From CAYMLQ01 sp964390795 (lineage in GTDB: Bacteria > Verrucomicrobiota > Kiritimatiellia > RFP12 > UBA1067): a stretch of 10,137 nucleotides of DNA. A model generated the notes under the pieces. That model ran no database searches and was not told the DNA's origin. It saw nothing but the letters and a program-made list of their open reading frames with translations. Location: positions 1 through 10,137 of the forward strand of contig CAYMLQ010000213.1 in assembly GCA_964390795.1 (NCBI GenBank), in the 5' to 3' direction. Numbering within the stretch: position 1 is the first letter of the stretch; the number at the start of each line of letters is the position of its first letter. Positions 1 to 5,805 of the stretch are shown piece after piece. Position numbers and translations under genes: made by a program.

Positions 1-925
1 TCTGCGCGGCGCCGATGGCGGCCTGCATATCGGTCATCTTCATGTTGTAGCCGATGTGCGAGTAGACGTACTTGTGGTCGTACCCCTTCGGGAGCGTGCC
101 GAACTGTTTGGTGAAACGGCAGCCGCAGGTGTTGCTCTCGCCGCCTTCGCAGTAGCAGTCGCGGCCCCAGTCGCGGAAGCTTCGGATGATCCGCGCCAGC
201 GCCGGATCGTCGGTCAGCACGCAGCCGCCCTCGCCGGTCGTGATGTGGTGCGCGGGATAAAACGAACCGGTCGCGATATGGCCAAAGGTGCCGGTCAGCT
301 TGCCGCGGTAGCGGCTGCCGAGCGCGTCGCAGTTATCCTCAACGAGCCAGAGCCCATGCTTCTCGGCAAAGGCGCCTACGGCATCCAGGTTGAACGGGTT
401 GCCCAGCGTGTGGGCGATGAAGAGCGCCTTGGTCTTGGACGAGTAAGCCTGTTCCAGCTTCGACACGTCGATGTTGTAGGTGCCGATCTCCACATCGACA
501 AAAACGGGGACCAGCCGGTTCTGGACGATCGGCGCAACCGTCGCGGGAAAGCCTGCGGCGACCGTGATGACCTCGTCCCCCGGAACGAGCCGGCGGGACT
601 CCAGGGCTTCCGACGTCAGCGCGGAAATCGCCAGCAGGTTGGACGAGGACCCGGAGTTCGTCAGGATCACATCGGACACGCCGTAGAAGTCTTCGAGCTT
701 TCCGCTGAACGCCTCGGCATACCGGCCAGCCGTCAGCCAGAAGTCGAGCGAGGAATCGACCAGGCTCGACAGCTCCTCTTCGTCAAACACCCGGCCCGCA
801 TAATTGACCCGGGTTTTCCCCGGAACGAACGGCGCGTTCTGCGCCGGGGCATGGACCAGCCGGTAGTACTCCGCGACCTTAGCCAGAATTTCCGCTTTCA
901 ACTGTCCCTGTGAAGTCATTGCCAT
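1..925 (-). CDS. rfbH: RfbH-type CDP-4-keto-6-deoxyglucose 3-dehydrase (E1), 3' end outside window
   Basis: PMP-dependent, iron-sulfur dehydrase of the DegT/DnrJ/EryC1 aminotransferase fold. It removes the C3 hydroxyl of CDP-4-keto-6-deoxyglucose in 3,6-dideoxyhexose synthesis, working with a ferredoxin-type reductase (E3) not seen here. The window holds 308 codons; the family is about 437 residues, so roughly 130 are missing. Seen: SFYPAHHITTGEGG around residues 221-234, where His226 sits in the place of the PLP-binding lysine of true aminotransferases. Cysteines 199, 257, 259 and 267 reproduce the C-X57-C-X1-C-X7-C [2Fe-2S] pattern of E1; Cys269 is an extra nearby cysteine. The ATG at 925 overlaps the rfbG stop (TGATG). 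A second ATG at 919 lies 9 bases after GGGGA, a better spacing than the 3 bases for the first, so the start could be six bases downstream. Function is well supported; the exact start is not. Confidence 0.93.
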   Translation of the reverse strand, partial: MAMTSQGQLKAEILAKVAEYYRLVHAPAQNAPFVPGKTRVNYAGRVFDEEELSSLVDSSLDFWLTAGRYAEAFSGKLEDFYGVSDVILTNSGSSSNLLAISALTSEALESRRLVPGDEVITVAAGFPATVAPIVQNRLVPVFVDVEIGTYNIDVSKLEQAYSSKTKALFIAHTLGNPFNLDAVGAFAEKHGLWLVEDNCDALGSRYRGKLTGTFGHIATGSFYPAHHITTGEGGCVLTDDPALARIIRSFRDWGRDCYCEGGESNTCGCRFTKQFGTLPKGYDHKYVYSHIGYNMKMTDMQAAIGAAQ

Positions 926-1998
926 CAGTCCCCATAAGCCACAATGTCGGACTCGCACGCCGCACGCGCGTCAGCCTCATCGCACAACACGCTCCGATAC
1001 CACCTTGCCGTCCGCCCGACCATCTCTTCGCACGTCCAGCGCGGGCGCCAGCCGAGTTTCCAGCCGGCCTTCTCAATGCTGAGGCGAAGGATCGAGGCCT
1101 CATGGGGCTGTCCAGGCGCGCTCTGGTCCAGCCACTCGCCCTGGCCCCAGGCTTTGACAAAAGCGTCCACCAAGCCGCCGACGGGCAGCTCGGTACCGGA
1201 CACAGGCCCGAAGTTCCAGCCCTCGCACCAGGGAGCGCCGGCGTTCTCCAGCATCGCGGAGGCGAGGGTCAGATACCCGGAGAGCGGCTCCAGAACATGC
1301 TGCCACGGACGCACCGCGTGCGGGTTGCGCACCGGCACGGGGCGGCCTTCCAGAAGCGCGGCGACCATGTCCGTCACGATCCGGTCGCGCGCCCAGTCGC
1401 CGCCGCCGATCACGTTGCCCGCGCGGGCCGAGGCCACCTGCACGCCGTGCTCCGCGAGGCGGTCCGGGTGGAAGAACGAGCGGCGGTACGAGGCGATCAG
1501 GATTTCCGCGGCGCCCTTGCTGGCGCTGTAGGGGTCATGCCCGCCCATGGGGTCGCACTCCCGGTAGCCCCACACCTGCTCGCGGTTTTCGTAGCACTTG
1601 TCCGTGGTGATGCACACGACCGCGCAGGGCCGGCCCAGGCCGCGCACGGCATCCAGGACGCTGGCCGTGCCCATCACGTTCACCTCGAACGTCTCGAACG
1701 GCGCGGCATAGCTGTCGCGCACCAGCGGCTGGGCCGCCAGATGGAAAACCACATCCGGACGGAACGCGGCCATGGTCTGGCCCAGCAGGCCCCGGTCGCG
1801 GATATCGCCCAGCGTCTCGCCGGCCAGACGCTCGCGCACGTTCGAGAGCGCATAGTTCGAAGGGGTGGTCGGCGGCGGCAGGGAATACCCGTAGACGTCC
1901 GCGCCCAACCGGCGGAGCCACAGCGCCAGCCACGAGCCTTTGAACCCCGTATGGCCGGTCAGGAATACGCGCTTGCCGCGAAGTGCAGGAAAACTCAT
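925..1998 (-). CDS. rfbG: CDP-glucose 4,6-dehydratase
   Basis: Extended short-chain dehydrogenase that converts CDP-glucose to CDP-4-keto-6-deoxyglucose, the second step of the CDP-dideoxyhexose pathway; cytoplasmic. The 357 residues match the family's usual length of about 360. Seen: the Rossmann NAD-binding motif TGHTGFKG at residues 14-21, HLAAQPLVRDSY at 86-97, the active-site stretch TTDKCY at 131-136 and the catalytic Y157-x3-K161 in DPYSASK. These are the diagnostic motifs of the CDP-glucose branch rather than RmlB (dTDP-glucose). The ATG at 1998 overlaps the stop of rfbF by four bases (ATGA), and its stop overlaps the rfbH start, so the three genes are probably translationally coupled. 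Confidence 0.95.
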   Translation of the reverse strand: MSFPALRGKRVFLTGHTGFKGSWLALWLRRLGADVYGYSLPPPTTPSNYALSNVRERLAGETLGDIRDRGLLGQTMAAFRPDVVFHLAAQPLVRDSYAAPFETFEVNVMGTASVLDAVRGLGRPCAVVCITTDKCYENREQVWGYRECDPMGGHDPYSASKGAAEILIASYRRSFFHPDRLAEHGVQVASARAGNVIGGGDWARDRIVTDMVAALLEGRPVPVRNPHAVRPWQHVLEPLSGYLTLASAMLENAGAPWCEGWNFGPVSGTELPVGGLVDAFVKAWGQGEWLDQSAPGQPHEASILRLSIEKAGWKLGWRPRWTCEEMVGRTARWYRSVLCDEADARAACESDIVAYGD

Positions 1999-2822
1999 GC
2001 CTCACCTTCCGGCTGCCACCGGGCCGCCCAGGGTGCGGCGCCGCTTTTCCACAGGTCGTTCAGCAACTGATATTCGCGGGGCGTATCCATGCACTGCCAG
2101 AACCCTTCATGCGGGTAGGCGGCCATCTGATTGTCGGCCGTGGCCCGCCGCATCGGCGCCTGTTCGAAAAAAAGATCCTTGTCGGCAGACAGATACCGGG
2201 GGACAAAAGCCTTTTCGAGCACCATGAAGCCGCCGTTGATATACCCGTCCACGCGGGCCGGCTTCTCTTCGAACCCTTGCACGCAGCCCTCTTTCAGACG
2301 CATTTCGCCGAAACGGCCTTCGGGGTGAACCGCCGTGACGGTGATCAGCTTGCCGCTGCTGCGGTGGCAGTCCAGCGAGGCCGCAATGTCGATGTCCGAC
2401 ACCGCGTCCCCGTACGTCAGGAAAAAGGTCTCGTCGGTCGCCTTCAGGTGCTTGGCGGCGAGGGCCACGCGGCCGCCCGTCATGGTGTCGATCCCCGTGT
2501 TTGCCAAGGTCACTTCCCAGTCGGACTCGACCGCCTGGTCATGGTAGGTGATGGCCCCGTGCTTGCCGAGCCGCACGGTGACGTCGGAGGCGTAGGCGTG
2601 GAAGTTCAAGAAATAATCCACGAAGCAGTCGCGCTTATAGCCGAGGCAGAGGATGAACCGCCTGACCCCGAAGGCGGCATAGCTGCGCATGATGTGCCAC
2701 ACGATCGGCTGCTCGCCGATCGGCACCATGGGCTTGGGAAGCAGTTCGGTCACGTCGCGCAGACGCGTCCCTTTGCCGCCGCACAGGATCATCAGCGGCG
2801 GCATTTCACGTAACGACATCAT
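1995..2822 (-). CDS. rfbF: Glucose-1-phosphate cytidylyltransferase
   Basis: Makes CDP-glucose from CTP and glucose-1-phosphate, the entry step of the CDP-dideoxyhexose pathway; cytoplasmic. Numbered from the chosen start (275 residues; family about 257), the protein shows the nucleotide-binding loop GGKGTRL at 15-21, KPMVPIG at 30-36, the metal-binding TYGDA with D139, DTMTGGR at 112-118, EEKP at 185-188, NGGF at 196-199 and a C-terminal GFWQCMDTPREYQLLNDLW stretch typical of RfbF. The frame is open to a TTG at 2849, but the ATG at 2822 is preceded by GAGGGG eight bases upstream and is preferred. ATGs at 2819 and 2804 are alternatives. With 2822 the gene overlaps the peptidase gene by 17 bases; its stop overlaps the rfbG start. 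Confidence 0.95.
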   Translation of the reverse strand: MMSLREMPPLMILCGGKGTRLRDVTELLPKPMVPIGEQPIVWHIMRSYAAFGVRRFILCLGYKRDCFVDYFLNFHAYASDVTVRLGKHGAITYHDQAVESDWEVTLANTGIDTMTGGRVALAAKHLKATDETFFLTYGDAVSDIDIAASLDCHRSSGKLITVTAVHPEGRFGEMRLKEGCVQGFEEKPARVDGYINGGFMVLEKAFVPRYLSADKDLFFEQAPMRRATADNQMAAYPHEGFWQCMDTPREYQLLNDLWKSGAAPWAARWQPEGEA

Positions 2823-3654
2823 GGCCACTTCCCCTCGCTTCTCTTTCAAGAGCCGCTTGCCTCAAACGCGCCGCATACAGATCGTTCGCGGTGGACTGAA
2901 CACACCAGAAATCGTCCGAAAGGTCGCGCCGGGTCAGATAGTCATAGGGCAATTCGCCATAGCCCTTCTTGCCCCACTCCTCGCCCCAGGAGTTACGGAA
3001 CAGAAGCGTGCCCTTCGCGTCATCATAGCCGACGGCCAGCACCGCATGCCCGCCCTGCATCCGCTCGTTGGCATCCGGCATGCGGATCACGCCGGTTCTT
3101 GCCACGCTCCGGCTCATGACATGCTCGTACACGGAAAAGCCGAACACGAACGGCATCCCTTGCGCCAGACACGCCTTCATCTCCGCCAGGCTTTCCAAGC
3201 GCTGATACGCAGTGACCGTATGCGCCAGAGCCTCCTCATAACAGCGCACAGGCGGCCTGCGGGCGAACTTGCTGATGCTGTGAGGCCACAACTCCTCCCG
3301 GCAGGCGCCGAGCTTGGCAAGGGTCTTGATACCCACGCGCAGCATGGCGCCGGAATCCTCGTGTACGGTTCCCATCTCCTCACGCTCGTTATAGTAGATG
3401 AAGAGCCGGCTGAGATCCCGATACCGGGGCGGCACCCCGCCCTGCAAGGCCCTGAGCTGCAGGAATTCCAGCGCGCCGGCCAGAGCCTGGGCGGTACAGG
3501 AGCCCAGCTCCCCCTGATCCTCAACCGGCGAACAGCCCGCTCGCAGGTCAGCCTGCGGCGGCAGTTTTCGCGGCAGTTTGAACACCATCCGGAAGGGCAC
3601 GTCGCGCGCATCCGGAACGTCAGGCAACCAACCGAGTTTGCGAAGCGTATTCAT
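2806..3654 (-). CDS. Papain-family (C1) cysteine peptidase
   Basis: Predicted papain-fold cysteine peptidase of 282 residues from the ATG at 3654. Seen: Q47 and C53 in DQGELGSCTAQA (oxyanion-hole Gln and nucleophile), H203 in GGHAVLAVGYDD and N221 in RNSWGEEWGKKGYG. The complete catalytic set of peptidase family C1 is therefore present in the right order. The N-terminus reads GWLPDVPDARD, a start often seen in bacterial C1 proteins. I see no signal peptide and no long propeptide, so a cytoplasmic location is inferred. The frame is open 19 codons further to an ATG at 3711, but that extension looks non-conserved and has no clear ribosome binding site. Substrate unknown. It lies directly before rfbF and overlaps it by 17 bases, so it is probably co-transcribed with the CDP-sugar genes. 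It could process a surface or assembly protein, or act on peptides; nothing here decides. Confidence 0.88.
   Translation of the reverse strand: MNTLRKLGWLPDVPDARDVPFRMVFKLPRKLPPQADLRAGCSPVEDQGELGSCTAQALAGALEFLQLRALQGGVPPRYRDLSRLFIYYNEREEMGTVHEDSGAMLRVGIKTLAKLGACREELWPHSISKFARRPPVRCYEEALAHTVTAYQRLESLAEMKACLAQGMPFVFGFSVYEHVMSRSVARTGVIRMPDANERMQGGHAVLAVGYDDAKGTLLFRNSWGEEWGKKGYGELPYDYLTRRDLSDDFWCVQSTANDLYAARLRQAALEREARGSGHDVVT
2831..2836 (-). promoter_or_regulatory. Ribosome binding site deciding the rfbF start
   Basis: GAGGGG on the minus strand, eight bases before the ATG at 2822. It lies inside the last codons of the peptidase gene. It favours 2822 over the upstream TTG (2849) and over the ATG at 2804, which has only a weak purine run before it. 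Seen in the sequence; use of the site is inferred. Confidence 0.6.
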
Positions 3655-3901
3655 AATCACCGTCTCGTGCAGACTCCGTCCCCGAAAAGTATGCGGGAAA
3701 GACGACCGCATGACCCAACAACCTACTGTGCTTCAGCATGCTAACCACACGAGCACCGAATCCGGTATGTCCGCATTTGACACGGACAAGACTGTAGCCT
3801 AATTGGAGCCCAAACTCAAGCCGGGAAACTCGATAGGACGCCCTGTTCTCGCGGGCTGTTACGCATTCAACTCCTAAATCCTCCTATGGTGCGATTCAGT
3901 T
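3655..3901. other. Intergenic region, likely 5' leader of the peptidase-rfbFGH operon
   Basis: The only sizeable gap in the window (247 bases). Read on the minus strand it holds, in order: the downstream arm of a hairpin that covers the kinase stop codon; two Shine-Dalgarno-like runs (AGGAGG at 3885-3880 and AGGAG at 3875-3871) before a 16-codon open frame at 3866-3816; a possible sigma70-type promoter (3819-3791); and a short inverted repeat TGTCCG/CGGACA (3788-3783 and 3773-3768) just after the promoter. No tRNA or recognised riboswitch fold was seen by eye. Confidence 0.5.
3791..3819 (-). promoter_or_regulatory. Candidate sigma70-type promoter for peptidase-rfbFGH
   Basis: On the minus strand TTGAGT (3819-3814) and TACAGT (3796-3791) are separated by exactly 17 bases. 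Each matches four of six consensus positions. Transcription would begin near 3784 and give a leader of about 130 bases before the ATG at 3654. The position, after the hairpin and before the peptidase gene, makes sense, but matches of this quality occur by chance. Confidence 0.35.
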
Positions 3902-3922
3902 TCAACCAAACTGAATCGCACC
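3888..3922 (-). terminator. Perfect 15-bp hairpin spanning the glucuronokinase stop codon
   Basis: The arms at 3922-3908 and 3902-3888 are perfectly complementary over 15 bases with a five-base loop. The upstream arm is the last coding codons (for GAIQF) of the glucuronokinase gene; the stop codon begins at the last base of the loop side and runs into the second arm region. No run of T follows on the minus strand, so this is not a classic intrinsic terminator. It may still end or attenuate transcription, or protect the 3' end of the upstream message. A perfect stem of this length at a gene end is unlikely to be accidental. Confidence 0.55.
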
Positions 3923-4933
3923 CGTATCCCCGCGTGCCGGAACCAGAAGCGGCCTGATGGTGGTGCATCCGATCGCCGCCATGGCGGCCTCCAGGCGCTG
4001 ATACTGGGCGTCGTCCTCATAGGTGCCGACGATGGCGCCGCCCGAACCGGCGAACTTCGCGGAGCAGCCGGTGCTGCGGGCGGTGAACACCATGTGGCGA
4101 TTGGCCTCGGCGACTTTGAATATGCGGTCGCGAAGGTCAAAATTGGCGTTCATCAGGGCAGGCAGGTTTTCGGGATGTCCGCCGACCAGCGCGTCGCGGG
4201 CCTGCTGGGCCAGAGCGGCGAACTCGGACATGGCGGCCAAAATGTCAGGCTTCTTCTCTTCGAACAAGACGCGCAACTTATGGTGGTAGACACCGGAGAT
4301 TTCGGCCCGCAGGGGGTCGTAGGAGATATAGATGTTGGGGAGCGCGGCCAGGTCGAGGCGCTCGTAGCGGCCGTGGCCGGTGGCTTCCACGAGCGTCCGG
4401 TCAAAGTCCATGAAAACCAAACCCTCGTACATCTGGATGACGCGATCCTGAAGGCCGCACTGGATGCCCAGCTCGTCGCGCTCGGCCTTCAGGCACAGGG
4501 TCGGCGCGATTTCAAGGGGGATGGTCACGCCATAGAACTGCTGCAGGGCCTTCAGCATGGCCGTACAGATTGCGGAGGAGCCCGAGAGTCCGACCAGGCG
4601 GGGAATGTCGGAGGTATAGCGAACGGTGAAGTTGCGAGACGACAGCGTAATGCCCAACTCGCGGCAATAGAGCAGGAACACCTTCGTGACGGCCTTGAGC
4701 AGGCGGATACCGCCGTAATAACCGAAAAGCTGGATCTCGCGCAGCAGCTCGTTCGTCGAGGCAAAATTGGCGTCGTCGACGTCGCCGGGCACAAACCCCA
4801 GCTCGGGCGTTTCGTACAGCGTCACCTCTGCCGAGAAATTGCCGAAGGCAAAGGAGATCGTCTTGCCGAAATAGCCGTCGGAGGGGTTTCCGATAAGTCC
4901 GGCGCGGGCATAGGAGCGGGTCTTGATAAGCAT
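3902..4933 (-). CDS. GHMP kinase, glucuronokinase-like
   Basis: Predicted ATP-dependent sugar-1-kinase, 343 residues, that probably phosphorylates D-glucuronate to glucuronate-1-phosphate; cytoplasmic. Seen: the N-terminal stretch SYARAGLIGNPSDGYFGKTISF (residues 7-28), GYYGGIRLLKAVTKVF (71-86), the GHMP ATP-binding motif IPRLVGLSGSSA (110-121), GLQDR with D163 as likely catalytic acid, LMNANFDLRDRIF (260-272) and the third GHMP motif AKFAGSGGA (292-300). From memory these follow plant glucuronokinase almost block by block, which is why I prefer that to galactokinase or heptose kinase. The ATG at 4933 follows AGGAAA at normal spacing. It lies 16 bases after the GalU-like gene, a kinase-plus-pyrophosphorylase pair that would yield UDP-glucuronate. 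Substrate is inferred from resemblance only. Confidence 0.82.
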   Translation of the reverse strand: MLIKTRSYARAGLIGNPSDGYFGKTISFAFGNFSAEVTLYETPELGFVPGDVDDANFASTNELLREIQLFGYYGGIRLLKAVTKVFLLYCRELGITLSSRNFTVRYTSDIPRLVGLSGSSAICTAMLKALQQFYGVTIPLEIAPTLCLKAERDELGIQCGLQDRVIQMYEGLVFMDFDRTLVEATGHGRYERLDLAALPNIYISYDPLRAEISGVYHHKLRVLFEEKKPDILAAMSEFAALAQQARDALVGGHPENLPALMNANFDLRDRIFKVAEANRHMVFTARSTGCSAKFAGSGGAIVGTYEDDAQYQRLEAAMAAIGCTTIRPLLVPARGDTGAIQFG

Positions 4934-4949
4934 AGGGGTTTCCTGTTCT

Positions 4950-5759
4950 TTAGGAGCCGTAGGCGATCAGGGTCGCAAGGTAGTCTTTCGGATTGCCGAT
5001 GTCGTGGCGTTGCCCGGGGTAGCGGTAGCCGTAGACCGGAACCTCGGCGAGAAGGCGCTGGATGGCATCCGTGAGTTGGATCTCGCCGCCATGGCCGACG
5101 CGCTCTTCGGCGAGATAGCCGAAGATGCGGGGGTCGAGCAGATAGCGACCAGCGACCGCAAGATCAGAAGGCGCCTTTTCCGGTGTCGGTTTCTCAACGA
5201 GCCCGGTCAGTCGATAGAGCCGGTCATGGCCGTCCGGCTGTCCTGCGGCGATGCCGTAGCGGGACACTTTCTCGGGCGGCACGCGTTCGAGGCCGACGAG
5301 CGAGGCGCCGCCGCGAGAGCGGGACAGCGCGACCATGTCGCGGGAGCAGGGGACGGTGCCACGCACAAGGGCATCGCCGAGAAGAATGAGGAACGGCTCG
5401 GCCTCGTCCCGCAGCAAGGGCGCCGCCTGCAGGACGGCGTGCCCGAGTCCGCGCTGCTCGGCCTGCTCGACGAAACGGACTTTCAAAGAAATCGCGTCGA
5501 GATGCGCAAGCGCTGCGGCAGCGTCCGGTTTGCCGGCGAGGCGGGCTCGCCAGACCGGGTCAGGGGTGAAGTGGCTGCGCAAGGACGGCTTGTCTGGCGA
5601 CGTGACAATGACCACCTCCTCTGCCCCGGCATCGAGCGCCTCTTCAACAATCCACTGAAGCGCGGGCTTGTCGAGAATCGGCAGCATCTCTTTGGGGATG
5701 ACTTTGCTGGCGGGAAGGAATCGTGTGCCGTATCCGGCTGCGGGAATGAGCGCTTTCAT
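4950..5759 (-). CDS. GalU-like UTP-sugar-1-phosphate uridylyltransferase
   Basis: Nucleotidyltransferase of 269 residues, a little shorter than GalU (about 290-300). It couples UTP to a sugar-1-phosphate; cytoplasmic. Seen: AAGYGTRFLPASKVIPKEMLPI (residues 7-28), with the G-x-G-T-R nucleotide loop and the PKEMLP segment typical of GalU, DKPALQWIVEEA (30-41), RGLGHAVLQA (103-112), the metal-site region ILLGDA with D129, GLVEKP (186-191), a GRYLLDPRIF stretch (204-213), GGEIQLTDAI (224-233) and DIGNPKDYL (253-261). An AGGTG lies before the ATG at 5759. It sits between two GHMP kinases: 46 bases after the fusion gene and 16 bases before the glucuronokinase-like gene. This suggests it acts on the product of the latter (glucuronate-1-P) rather than, or as well as, glucose-1-P. 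Housekeeping GalU activity remains possible. Confidence 0.87.
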   Translation of the reverse strand: MKALIPAAGYGTRFLPASKVIPKEMLPILDKPALQWIVEEALDAGAEEVVIVTSPDKPSLRSHFTPDPVWRARLAGKPDAAAALAHLDAISLKVRFVEQAEQRGLGHAVLQAAPLLRDEAEPFLILLGDALVRGTVPCSRDMVALSRSRGGASLVGLERVPPEKVSRYGIAAGQPDGHDRLYRLTGLVEKPTPEKAPSDLAVAGRYLLDPRIFGYLAEERVGHGGEIQLTDAIQRLLAEVPVYGYRYPGQRHDIGNPKDYLATLIAYGS

Positions 5760-5805
5760 AAGGCACCTGCTCTTGCTCAGGGGTTGGGAACGCGTGCGGT
5801 TTATC

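Noticed and set aside
56..913. 285-codon plus-strand open frame
   Set aside because: It lies opposite rfbH, which has intact family motifs on the minus strand. The plus-strand translation is rich in Arg/Val/Ala with no recognisable motif, as expected of a GC-rich shadow frame.
910..2070. 386-codon plus-strand open frame
   Set aside because: Antisense to rfbG, which is certain from its NAD-binding and catalytic motifs. Low-complexity Arg/His/Ala composition marks it as a shadow.
2823..2849. TTG start for rfbF at 2849
   Set aside because: It would add nine charged residues and a larger overlap with the peptidase. A strong GAGGGG sits before the ATG at 2822 instead.
3655..3711. N-terminal extension of the peptidase from the ATG at 3711
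   Set aside because: The extra 19 residues resemble no secretion signal and the ATG has no good ribosome site. The conserved-looking N-terminus begins at 3654.
3902..4933. Reading this kinase as a heptose-1-phosphate kinase (HddA) of the GDP-heptose pathway
   Set aside because: No heptose isomerase, phosphatase or guanylyltransferase is nearby. The GNPSDGYFGKTISF and GLQDR blocks fit glucuronokinase better, and the partner is a UTP-type enzyme.
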